Positions 12,200 through 22,500 of a DNA stretch of 64,000 bases are shown here, piece after piece. Below the pieces are notes generated by a model. That model did not search any database. It was given only the letters and a program-made list of their open reading frames with translations, and was not told the DNA's origin. The DNA comes from Serripes groenlandicus (Eukaryota > Mollusca > Bivalvia > Cardiida > Cardiidae): positions 36,595,198-36,659,197 of the forward strand of contig JASEVX010000005.1 of assembly GCA_031761405.1 (NCBI GenBank). Direction: 5' to 3'. Positions within the stretch are counted from its first letter, which is position 1, and every line of letters begins with the position of its first letter. Made by a program: the position numbers and the translations under genes.

Positions 12200-12370
12200 A
12201 AATATCATTTTGAGAAAAAGATAAAACGCTTGTCTTCAGCAATTTATCCCTTTTCTCAATGTTTTTAAAGTAGATATATGCAAAGGTGTCCAATGTTGTC
12301 ATTAAGAGGGAAAACGTACAATGACTTTGTATTGCATGTAAATCCCAAATTGGCTTTTTTGTGGTTCAAA
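12200..12370. repeat. Dispersed repeat, partner of 1313-1487
   Basis: This shares ATCATTTTGAGAAAAAGA and GCAAAGGTGTCCAATGTTG with the copy near the left edge of the window. It precedes the LINE remnant, so the two may belong to one ancient insertion. Confidence 0.6.
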
Positions 12371-12489
12371 TCCTGGAATTAAACAAATGTTAAGTGATCA
12401 TGGCTTTGCAAGTGTATGGGAAAATCCTTCATCAGTTAACCGGCAGTAAAGCATTTATTTCTCTTTTTAATCAGCGCCTATTTGATATG

Positions 12490-12885
12490 TTCATTATTTT
12501 AATGCATCTTCTTTGCAGCTGTATCAACATGTAAAGGATACATTTGAATACGAACACTATTTTGATACTTTGGCGTTTGATTTACGTATGTTAATCTGTA
12601 GAATACGAACATCTTCACATTATTTGAAAATACAATATTGACGATTTGATCGTCAAACAGTGCCAAGACATGAACGCATCTGTCTTTTATGCAATTCGGG
12701 AGAGGTAGAAGATGAATTTCATTTTGTTTTAATATGTCCTCATTGCATATCCATTCGACAACTGTTTGTGAAATGCTATTATTAGGTCAGACCGAGTATT
12801 CTGATTGAAAACACAAATTAGAAAATAATTTTTCCAGCTCGCAAATTACTTTAAATATGCATTTATAAAAGAACATATTTTCATC
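12490..12885 (+). pseudogene. Non-LTR retrotransposon ORF2 C-terminal remnant
   Basis: One forward frame reads like the end of a LINE reverse transcriptase protein: an aromatic patch (FEYEHYFDTLAFDLR), then RIRTSSHYLKIQY, an in-frame TGA, and VPRHERICLLCNSG with VEDEFHFVLICPHC. That is the family's C-x2-C ... H-x4-C zinc-like motif near the protein's end. Further stops follow, and a matching fragment (SSQITL or LANYFKYAF, depending on frame) continues to about 12885. The reverse transcriptase core is absent. It is a decayed, 5'-truncated copy. Confidence 0.7.
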
Positions 12886-13263
12886 ACTATACTAATGGAT
12901 TTTGTAATTAGTTCATTCAAATTCTGTTGACTTGAGTTTAACTTTGGTTTGTTGCTCATATTTCGGGCTGTCTGAGCAGGGATACACTGGCCGCTACTTA
13001 ATCGACCAAGTGTGTACCATAGCCCCTGTAAAATATTAATGGACCCAACCGAATCACAGAAGGCACGGTCCATTACATGTGTATAGCAGGTTAAGGGTTA
13101 ATAAAGTTTCTAATATAAACCTAAACGTATATACATACACAAATACATAAAATTAATATTGAATATTTATCATTAAATTATATCTTTACTTCACATATCA
13201 GTAAAATAACATTATATGAAAACCACACTTTTAATCAGTTTTGTACAACAAATCATTACATAA
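12886..13263. other. Non-coding stretch, nothing recognised
   Basis: An AT-rich segment. A 75-codon minus-strand frame at 12846-13073 has no family signature. Confidence 0.35.
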
Positions 13264-13398
13264 GCGTCAAGCTTTAGTCCTGAACATGCTGTGCGCGAGT
13301 TAGATCGTGTTGCCAACAAGTTAGACCAAACCATCCAGTTTGCTCGTGACCAAATTGATACTTTAAAGTTTATTGAATATGGACAAGACAAATACTAA
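13264..13398 (+). other. Short protein-like open frame without a start codon
   Basis: From GCG after a TAA to the TAA at 13396-13398 one frame is open for 44 codons. It reads as a charged helix with heptad-like spacing (AVRELDRVANKLDQTIQF). The AG before it (CATTACATAAG) is a weak acceptor with little pyrimidine tract. It could be a terminal exon of an unrecognised gene or an old retroelement piece. Confidence 0.2.
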
Positions 13399-13496
13399 AT
13401 AAAAGATAATAATAAAAAAAAAATAGTAGGAGAGCTGCTTAGTTTGACTGTGGAGTAACACAATTAATCCATTCAAAGTGATATACTATAAACATC

Positions 13497-13680
13497 TTAA
13501 CCTTTTCCGATTTGCAGACGCATTCTGACGGATATGCCGAAGACGACTTTGTGTCAAGAGGGGAAATTGTTCATTTTGAACTCTATTCAATAGTTCTACA
13601 TGTATTTATATAAACAAAAATCAAGATTATTTTAATGTCGTCTCGTGCAGATGTGTTGTATGTATGTGCTAACGGGTTAA
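13497..13680. mobile_element. MITE-1 copy, worn
   Basis: Starts TTAACCTTTTCCG and ends TGCTAACGGGTTAA. The inner words GCAGACGCATTCTGACG and AAGACGACTTTG survive. Its final TTAA is shared with the start of the next copy, so the two abut exactly. Confidence 0.7.
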
Positions 13681-13906
13681 CCCTTTCCCTAATACGACAA
13701 TTCTGCATCAGACAACTTTGAACGTATTTTGTCAAAACATAGAAAATCTCCATAATTGAATGGATAACCTATGACAAAAAGTGGAAAACATTGTGGCACA
13801 AGGAGAAATTGCACGTTTTGTGCAATTTCTTCTTTTGTCACTATGTTTTCAAAAAGCCGTCTGCTGCAGAGGCGTAAGAAAGCGTCTATATGAGGGAAAG
13901 GGTTAA
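13677..13906. mobile_element. MITE-1 copy, near complete
   Basis: 230 bp, from TTAACCCTTTCCCTAA to GAGGGAAAGGGTTAA. The central hairpin is AAATTGCAC-GTTTT-GTGCAATTT, with the GCAC/GTGC stem variant. It is nearly the same as the copies at 17648, 27313 and 54619. Confidence 0.85.
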
Positions 13907-14270
13907 ACGAAAACGTAGATCCCATTAATATGTATATAAACAAATAACACAACGAATGAAATGATTTTGTAATGGATTGTAGTAATGTGTCCACAAGAAA
14001 AGGTGAAACTATATGTCTCCAGTCATTTCTATAAGTGTTTATACCTTCAGGGTCACGTTGGTTAAACACGTAAATTATATTCAATTTAGACATGTGACGT
14101 CATTTGTAATTGTAAATCTCACGATAGTGGAATGTTGATCAATGTTTGGAAAGGAGGCGGTTTCAAACAGGATTTTAATATTCATAAAGGAAAAATACGA
14201 AAGAGGTCGCATGATTTACAAGATCTCGAAATGATCATGAACTATCAATCAGCCATCTTTTGGGGAATGC

Positions 14271-14533
14271 TTTGTTTTGTTTGGAGTTTAACGCCGCTTT
14301 CAACAGCTTTTGGTCATATCACGGCGGTCAGTGCACCTACCCATGTTTTCCTGGCTTTCCCACACCAGTACTTACACAACATTCTTTCGATGCCACTGAC
14401 TACTTTCTCACATAGATCAGAGGTGAGAGGCAATGGAAAACATCGCCCGAAAGAACGCGCCGCAACCGGGTATCGAACCCGTGACCTCCAGATCACGAGT
14501 CAGATACGCTACCAATTGAGCTACCCGGCCGGG
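14271..14533 (-). mobile_element. SINE-A, full-length, 13-bp target duplication
   Basis: On the minus strand the head reads CCGGCCGGGTAGCTCAATTGG (A box) and GGTTCGATACCC (B box). Then come a TGTGAGAAAGTAGTCAGTGG body, the CCGCCGTGATATGACC core and an AAACTCCAAACAAAC tail. TTTTGGGGAATGC flanks it at 14258-14270 and 14534-14546. The tRNA-like part is not a working tRNA because a SINE body follows directly. Confidence 0.9.
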
Positions 14534-14576
14534 TTTTGGGGAATGCAATCGTTCCACTATGACCGTCATTATTTAG

Positions 14577-14830
14577 GCCGTTCAACGAGAAAACCAACAT
14601 TCTGGACTCTGCGTTCAGTATTGTCCCGGATCAGCCTAAGCATGCCGCGCAAGTTAAACCGGACAGATACTGTTTGCCTCCTGTGGGGTTTTCAGGGATC
14701 ATTAATATATTCCTCTTTCCCCATGAGACGGAATGTTTCGGCCCGGATTGGCCTGCGCGTACTGCGTAGGCTGATCTGGATCGATACATTACGCAGATTC
14801 CATAATGTTGGTTTTCTCCTGGAACGGCTC
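14577..14830. mobile_element. MITE-2 copy
   Basis: Ends GCCGTTCAACGAGAAAACC and GGTTTTCTCCTGGAACGGC are inverted repeats. Next come ACTCTGCG blocks on both sides, and inner GATCAGCC/GGCTGATC arms make much of the element palindromic. It lies 40 bp from a SINE. A 235-codon frame that crosses both is not a gene. Confidence 0.85.
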
Positions 14831-14834
14831 ATTT

Positions 14835-15269
14835 TATAAGTTTATTTACTAGGCTTAACAAAATGCATTTAAGTGAAGATGTTCCTGACTACGTTAGAAA
14901 AATCCAAGCACTGCAGTGCTGACGGCCTGGGGGCTGCTGAAAGGTTGGAACAGTAGGGGAAATGTGAAAGGAAATAACAATTGCAGCTTATGTTTATGTA
15001 TTTATTGTCAAAAAGTAAAAAGATCATGTCAAAAATAGTACATTTTATTAAACTGCCAATTTAAAACCAGAAGGACCTTGTTGGCACTTTATCGCTCACC
15101 TGAGTACAAGAGCTCACAAGTATACACCTTAAAGACATGAAGAATCAAGGGTAAATTTGGCAGCAGGTTTAGGCAGAATATTTTGAAGTTTCTGCATTAT
15201 TATATTGAGAAATATGTCAATGATAAATCACATTCCATCAAGTTGAAATAGTTCTCTAAACCATGCACT
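14835..15269. other. Non-coding stretch, nothing recognised
   Basis: A short TATCGCTCACCTGAG near 15090 resembles HEL-1 end sequence, but no element can be traced. Confidence 0.35.
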
Positions 15270-15680
15270 AGACTGTGAGAAAGTGTTTGAAATATGCAAA
15301 ACTCATCAAGACAATTATTCTGACAAAGATTCAAAATGCAACATCCAGTGTGTTATCAAGATTTTCCTTCATTTGTCCTAGTGACCTATTTTTGTTTACC
15401 CGATATGACCCTTATTCGAACATGGACATTGAGATAAACATTCTGACCAAATTTTAAAAAACGTGGCTTCTACAGTGTTGCCAAGGGTTTTCTTGGCCTT
15501 CATATCACCAAGACAAACATTCTGATACAGTTTCAACATGCTCAAGTTAAAAATGCAGCCTACATTAAGTTAATAAGATTTCCCTTCAATTTGACCTAGT
15601 GACATAGTTTCTAACCCAATATGACCCATATTTGAACTTGACTTAGATACCATTAAGACAAGCATTCTAACGAAAATGCC
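15270..15680 (-). repeat. HEL-1 internal array fragment
   Basis: About three worn units repeat AAGACAAACATTCTGA and GACCTAGTGACATAG as at 3735-4868. Neither terminal hairpin is present. Confidence 0.65.
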
Positions 15681-15959
15681 GTTGATACCTCCACAGCACT
15701 TGCGGTCACCTGCACAGCACGATTGAAGGAGAGGTTTGCGTTCTACAAACTTCTACAACTTAGTTATTGGTGCATTGGTGGCTGAAGAGGAGAGGTCTCA
15801 TTCCCTTTACTGCCACTCTCCCTCTCTTGTGGGTACTGCCCTCTCATTCTCCTCCAGTCCTCCCTTCTTGTATAGGGCATCTTGTAGTACTGTTACTCTG
15901 ACACTTTTGTGACTGTGTGTTAAATTGCTACCTTCTGTGAAGAGCGCGACTGGAATCTG

Positions 15960-16170
15960 ATTAATGATGCGATGACCCGACTTTTATAACATGCGAGACA
16001 CATTGGATGGTCTGCCAGACGCCGCCTTTCCCCGGTCAATGTCTGCCCGATGTCCGGCCAGGCTCTGAGCGGCGAATTTGGCGCTCGCCAGATATGTATG
16101 ATGCCCGACCGGGTCGGGGTGTCGTGTGGTGGGGGGAGTCGGGCACGGGCCACTACATTTGCCACGCTTT
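15960..16170. other. GC-rich island of unknown nature
   Basis: This is sharply more GC-rich than its surroundings (GCCGCCTTTCCCCGGTCAAT, then GACCGGGTCGGGGTG). Both strands are open across it (plus from 16007, minus from 16165). No domain is recognised. It may be a dispersed repeat or part of a transposon, but no partner occurs in this window. Confidence 0.35.
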
Positions 16171-16935
16171 TTCTTTGTTTGCCATTAATTTTAACCTACG
16201 AGCCCCGGTTAATACGCCACTGTATACTTCACGCGACTTCTTTCTTTTTTCCCGTTCCTCTTCGCAAATGTTAATAAAGTTAACAAGCGTTCATATTTGA
16301 CCTCTCGGCGCATTAATTTCTAAAGTATTTCTTAAACTTATATTGGAGTACTCACGCCTCAAGTTTTTCACTGATGTTCCAACAACATTTAAATGATATT
16401 TATGGGGAAGATCCTAAACCTTTTAAATGCAATTTTGTTGAATCCATGATGAACTATTTTTCTCGCGCAGTCTCAACCTAAAATGCGTTGTTTGGTGCTA
16501 ACAGCAATTGGCAGGCTTCCAACTCCAAACAAATGGTATTACTACTATGACCAGGGGCTAAACCCCCAGGCCAACTAGAGCTTTGTTACAACCCTTCTTA
16601 CAAGAAGCCATTGACAAAGGGACACACGCTTATTTGTTTTCAATACCGATACCCATGTATAAAGAACGCACAGAGCAGATGCATAGAGAATAGGAATACG
16701 GTCGAGGCCCAGACTTTTCTTCTAGATTCTACCACAGTCTGTGTACAGACTCTAGAGCCTCGTTAACCAGATCCGTCTTACGAAGAACCTCCTAGTATAT
16801 TGTCGCTGAACGTTAGCTCTTGGAATAGTGAAGGTCTATATAAGTATGCAGACGACCCAACTTTTTATTTTTTTTGCTCATCTTATGACGATATCAGATT
16901 GTGTGAAACCTGAGGATTCACCGTTGATCAATTCA

Positions 16936-17140
16936 TTAACCCTTTCCCTCATATAGACGCTTTCTGACGCCTCTGCAGCAGACAGCTTTCTGAAAACATA
17001 GTGAAAACATTTGAGCAATTTCTCCTTTTGCCACAATGTTTGCCACAGGTTATCCATTCAATTATAGAGATTTTCTATTTTTTGACAAAATATGTTCAAA
17101 GTCGTCTGCTGAAGAAATGTAGAATGAGGGAAAGGGTTAA
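16936..17140. mobile_element. MITE-1 copy
   Basis: Runs from TTAACCCTTTCCCTCATATA to GAGGGAAAGGGTTAA. The first half of the central hairpin has been lost: AGTGAAAACATT passes straight into TTGAGCAATTTCTCC. Confidence 0.85.
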
Positions 17141-17647
17141 CGTACTTCCAGTTTTTTCTAAGAATGTTAATGTGAATAAAGAAATAAACCGCTATAAGGG
17201 GCCCTGGAGATGTGAGTGTTTTTTGTAAATAAGTATCTGACTGAATCTAATATTATTACGCGCATCTTTAACAATTTCGAAGATTGTATTGTATTATATT
17301 TTCATCCGGCTAGTGTTCATTACATGTACATGTTTAGTGACATCATATTTGTTTTTGCATATATTTCTCCCGTATTCTCAACCATGATCGCAATAATAAT
17401 GGCATTGAGTTGTTGAACGATTACCAGAATAGTATCGTTTTTGAATTCTCAAATGTAAACTTATTTTGGGCGGGAGATTTAAATGCCATATTAAATATCT
17501 TTAAGATATATTAATCAGGATAATGTTTCAGTTATCATTAGTGTCCGCCTAAGACAAGTTTGACTGTTTGTACAAGCGTGACATCTGGTCGTTATTGCCA
17601 GCAACTTTACGAACTCGAGAGGCCGGTTTGCGTATGTCGAATCTTCT
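17141..17647. other. Non-coding stretch, nothing recognised
   Basis: AT-rich, without open frames of note or repeat ends. Confidence 0.35.
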
Positions 17648-17876
17648 TCACCCTTTCCCTCATATAGACGCTTTCTGACGCCTCTGCCGCAGACGGCTTT
17701 TTGAAAACATAGTGACAAAAGAAGAAATTGCACAAAACGTGCAATTTCTCCTTTTGCCACTATGTTTTCCACTTTTTGTCATAGGTTATCCATTCAATTA
17801 TGGAGATTTTCACATTTTTGACAAAATACTTTCAAAGTCGTCTGCTGCAGAATTGTCGTATGAGGGAAAGGGTTAA
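17648..17876. mobile_element. MITE-1 copy, near complete
   Basis: Opposite orientation to the copies at 13677 and 27313: the GACGCTTTCTGACGCC arm is on the left and the GCAGAATTGTCGTATGAGGG arm on the right. The centre is AATTGCACAAAACGTGCAATT. Confidence 0.85.
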
Positions 17877-18007
17877 AGCTTGTTTGGGATATCGGTGTAG
17901 TCGAGGACTCGCGTCGTATCTGACCGGGTGTTTATTTACGGTGAGATTACAGATAGGGGACCCTCCTGCGTTACATTGAAGGGCAGCGGGTCAAATACTA
18001 TAAACAA

Positions 18008-18274
18008 ACCCGGCCGGGTAGCTCAATTGGTAGCGTATCTGTCTCGTGATCTGGAGGTCACGGGTTCGATACCCGGTTGCGGCGACATTCTTTCGGGCGA
18101 TGTTTTCCATTGCCTCTCACCTCTGATCTATGTGAGAAAGTAGTCAGTGGCTTCGAAAGAATGTTGTGTAAGTACTGGTGTGGGAAAGCCAGGAAAACAT
18201 GGGTAGGTGCATTGACCGCCGTGATATGACCAAAGCTGTTGAAAGCGGCGTTAAACTCCAAACAAACAAAACAA
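18008..18274 (+). mobile_element. SINE-A, full-length, 11-bp target duplication
   Basis: Nearly identical to the minus-strand copy at 14271-14533, with the same A and B boxes. ACTATAAACAA flanks it at 17997-18007 and 18275-18285. The tail is CTCCAAACAAACAAAAC. Confidence 0.9.
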
Positions 18275-18374
18275 ACTATAAACAATATAGAGTCGGGTAA
18301 CAGCACTTGAAACATGTATAATTGAATTATAATCTAGAAAAAATCAACATTGGCATATTAATGATTGATTCATT

Positions 18375-18545
18375 CATTGAGGTTTAACGACATATTCACC
18401 TTGTTGTCTCATACCACGGTGGGCGGTATACATATACTTTAAGCCCGTTGGCGGGAAGACATACATGTATATCGCATTGACCTATGTCATACGTTGAAAA
18501 TAATGTAGGCCGAGCTGGGGTTCGAACTCACAACCTATGATGTAT
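18375..18545 (-). mobile_element. SINE-B fragment
   Basis: A worn minus-strand piece with a GAGTTCGAACCCC B box, a CCAACGGGCTTAAAG body and the tail GTTAAACCTCAATGAA. The A-box end is missing. Confidence 0.6.
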
Positions 18546-18768
18546 GTATGGCATGTGTGAGTCCAGTGATCCCTCGAGCACGTCAATAACTCGAAGTAAT
18601 GTATTGATCCCTGTCGACTTCGACTTCGAGTTATGGAGAGTCCACTGTACATGTATCTCCATCAAACGTGTGATGGGTTTTATGAAAACACATACTACCA
18701 TATCATTAACGCACTGTTTAAAGGTGATAGGAATATATGTTCGTCATAACAAAGTATTATCTTATAGC

Positions 18769-19077
18769 TTGATTGAGTAATTGATTGATTGGGTTTAACA
18801 CCGTTTTCAACAATTTTTCAGTAATATCACGGCGGCCAGTTCACCCACTCATGTGTTTCCTAGCTTTTCTCACACCAGTAATCCGCACAACATACATTAC
18901 ACGCAACTGGCTGCTTTTTCCACATAGACTGTAAGCCCATTGGTGAAAGACGAATGACGCTTGTCACAGTGACTTTTGTCAAACGTCGGAAATAATGTTG
19001 GTCGAGATGAGATTTGAACTCACAACCCCTGGATTGACAGCTCGCGTCGCTACCGACTGAGCTACCGGGGCTCGGCC
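18769..19077 (-). mobile_element. SINE-B, full-length, 12-bp target duplication
   Basis: The minus strand begins GGCCGAGCCCCGGTAGCTCA (A box) and has a GAGTTCAAATCTC B box. The body passes through the GGCCGCCGTGATATTAC core to a GGTGTTAAACCCAATCAATC tail. TTATCTTATAGC is duplicated at 18757-18768 and 19078-19089. Confidence 0.9.
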
Positions 19078-19164
19078 TTATCTTATAGCACTCGGGTCAG
19101 AGTAAGGTCCGTGTTGTCGTATAATATAATAACACCGTATAGAGTTTGTCTTGAGATAAAAATG

Positions 19165-19398
19165 TTAATCCGTTCCCACGTTTAGACGCATTTTGAGAAC
19201 ATATCCATTATGAAAACATTGTGACAAAAGAAGAAATTGCTCATAAAGAGCAATTTCTCCTTTTGCCACAATGTTTTCATCTCCATTCAATTATTAAACT
19301 ATTAATTATACATGATATTATTATGAGATATTCCCTAATTTCGCCGATATGATTGCAAAGTCGTCTGCTTCAGATTTGTTGTATGTTGGAAAGGGTTG
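19165..19398. mobile_element. MITE-1 copy just upstream of the sorbitol dehydrogenase start
   Basis: Runs from TTAATCCGTTCCCACG to GGAAAGGGTTGA. The central hairpin is AATTGCTC-ATAAA-GAGCAATT. It ends 97 bp before the ATG of the dehydrogenase gene, so it lies in the proximal promoter or 5' UTR. Confidence 0.8.
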
Positions 19399-19494
19399 AG
19401 TGCCCGAATGAATACACAGCCGCTATCATACGAATACAGCTGGTAACACTAACTCGGATTGCATCGTTATCTATAGGACGCTGTGCACACAAAC

Positions 19495-19548
19495 ATGACG
19501 GACACAAACCTCTCTGCTGTGCTGTTTAAAAAGCTGGATCTTCGGCTG
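19495..19548 (+). CDS. SORD: SORD exon 1, residues 1-18
   Basis: Starts ATGACGGACACAAACC and ends at the donor CTG|GTGAGT in phase 0. It encodes the short N-terminus ending in KKLDLRL, which aligns with the PGDLRLE region of vertebrate SORD. Confidence 0.85.
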
Positions 19549-22500
19549 GTGAGTGGAGTTTTGTCTTTAACCCCTTCCCTCATATAGACGCTTTTTTACG
19601 TCTCTGAAGCAGACGGCTTTTTGAAAACATGGCGACAATAGAAGAAATTGCCCTAAACGAGCAACTTCTCCTTCTGTCACCATTTGTTCAACTCTATTCA
19701 ATTATTGTTCTTTCATTCAAAGAGATTTTCTGTGCTTTTGCCTAGAGACTTTCTAAGTCGTCTGCTGCAGACTTGTTGTATGTTTGAAAGGGTTAAATTT
19801 CCTTTAAAACCGTCTTAGATCATGATCGATGCGCATTTACGTGCAGTTTAATCTTGAATAAGGCGATAGCGCTATATGTAAAGCTTTTCAGAAAAATAGT
19901 TTTAGAATGTGCACGAATAGGCCACCAGATTCAAGTATTATTTACTTTTATCTTGAAGGTTCTTTAAACATATGATTTTTGCTTACCTAATATGGTATAT
20001 TCGAGTTGCCTGTTTTGAATCTTCTGTGAACTGGCCGCCGTTATATGACTGAAAAATTGTTGAAAATTTTGTTAAATCCCAATCAATCATTCAATCAATC
20101 TCTCTTTGTAGGTAGAGCGACCTATACCTGAGCCGAAGACTGGTGGTAATTTGTCTTTTATATTACGTCTACGTTAACAAGATTAAAGATGATCTACTTT
20201 AATCATTGATATGTTATTATATAAACCAATAGTTCATATTCGCAAATATAATACATCGTGGAAGCTATATAGATAAGTATGGATAATTGTCTATTGTATA
20301 ATTTGCCCAATTTAACTCTTTCTCACTTACAACGAATATGTAGCAGTCGACTTTGAAAACATCTAGGCTGAAACATGGAGACTCTCTATGAATGAAAGTT
20401 ATTTTATTGAATCGAATTGAAAACATTGAGGCAAAAGAAGAAATGTTCATAATGAGAAATTTCTTCTTTTGCCATTTTTTTTTTCTAAATCCGTCTCTGT
20501 AGGTGCTTCTGCAAGATGGAAAACTTTAATAGGGGGAAATAAATCGAGAAACTCGACTTGGATTGGACGTTAATAAATGGTCACCATACTTTACAAGTGA
20601 GAAATTTATCTCAAAGGATGTCATCTTGATGACACAACTAGGTCACTATTTACGTCACAATACACATTTCTCGTAAAAATGCACCATAAGCTAATTTGCT
20701 TTTATGAACCCTATACCTATAGACGATTTCTGACACCTCTGCAGCAGAAGACCTTTGAACACTTTGTGACAACAGAAGAAATTGCTTAAACGACCAATTT
20801 CTCCTTTTGAAACACTGTTTTCATCTCTTTTCAATAAGTATGTCTCCAGTTGGGGAGATTTTCCTTATTATTATTGAGATGTTTTCAAAGTCGTCTGCTG
20901 TATATTTGTTGTATGTGTGAAAGGGTTAAAATATAATGTAAGTAACGAGAAATGACACAACTGTTCGTAGGTCGTATATGTAATTGTATGGGATAGGTTT
21001 TAATTTTGTACCATGGCGTGACGTAATCGAAAAGGGAGAAACCCATGCTATTATTGTTAAAAAAACCTCTGTTGTTTGTTTAAAAAAAAAAAAAAACCTT
21101 TATGAATCAATAAATTGTATAAAATGATTTAAAACACAAAAAGATACAAAATAGGCATGTCTTCTACCGTTATTACAAAACTTTAGACACATCTAATGGG
21201 TATTTAATAACTTTCCCCTAACTTCCTAGGCTACGCTTTTTTTAGTTTAGTTTAAGACCCGATTCATCAAAGCTCAGAAAAAAGTTTCTGGCGATGTTTT
21301 TGCCTTTTTACAATATTGAGATTTTTAAATCAATGGGTTATCTTTAAAAAATCAATGATGATTCATTTTGATTACTACATATTACAGTATAATTCTAGAG
21401 ACTGTAAAAACAACGTTAACCCAACTAAGCAATAGGCATGGCCGTAACGTGACCCGTTCTATTTGTAAATGCAGTATGTCATCGCTTGGCGATTTTGATC
21501 ATTCTTATTGAAAAGACGACAAGGTGTCATCGGTTCCCATAGAGTAATTAAGTTGTCTCTGCTCCTTCCGTTATGAATACTTCGCTGTTTTCACGATTTC
21601 ATCCGATTTCTAAAATTCATTGGATTCGTCTCCAGTTTTTCATGTTTCGTTCAAGATGAACGATTCGTACCAACTGGTTTTCGCTCTTTGCTCTTGGGGA
21701 ACTAACTTTACCATTTTCTTTTGTTTATTTTTTCATTTTTCTACTGGCATGTTCAAAACGATTAAAGTGACATTACAAACAAACAAAATAGACTTAATAA
21801 TTCTTGCTATATGTTGACTATACATGTGAAATTTCATAATGCTCAATCTTGATCATAAATATCTTCTTCTTTTTTTTAATTACTTCGTATTTTTTGTTTA
21901 TATACTCCCGTTTTTACTATCATACTTCTGCTAAACTAGAAGGAGAATAGACTTCCCCCTCTCCTTCCAAAGCTTGTGTCACACTTAACTTATAACTAGA
22001 GGCAATACACCTTAATATATGTTAATATTTAAGCAAGTATGTTTGTTTTTTATCTAATGGATCTAGTTAGAGGATTTAAAACAGTTTATTGGTAAAAAAA
22101 AAAAAAAACTTGAGAAACTTCAGCTTGTATGACACATTATAGTTGCAGTGAATATTAAGCAAACCGTAAACCAAATGGTTTCAGGACTAAACTTGTCATT
22201 TCACAACTAAACTTCACATGCTGAATATCACATAGATCGTAGCATATAAAACGTTTAATCCCTACGTAAATATTGACCCTTTCTGCTCTTGGTAACCTTT
22301 GTATATATGCTATGGTAGCCAGGTGAGCAATATAGGCACATCTCGGCCTTCTTGTTTATCATAAAGGGACATTTGACCTTCTTGTTTGAAATATTTACAT
22401 GCCTGTCTGCTTGCACAGGTTATTTAAATGTACTGAACTGCATCTGCTTCCTTTAAGTCATGCTTCAAAATCATGCGCGGCGTCTTCTTGTGTTCAATTT

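Noticed and set aside
14446..14530. tRNA gene on the minus strand
   Set aside because: It is the tRNA-like head of a SINE with full body, tail and target duplication, and the same head recurs at 18008.
14132..14839. A 235-codon forward open frame
   Set aside because: It crosses a minus-strand SINE-A and a MITE-2; the protein is a read-through of repeats.
16007..16300. A 97-codon GC-rich forward frame
   Set aside because: The opposite strand is equally open; no domain or splice context supports a gene.
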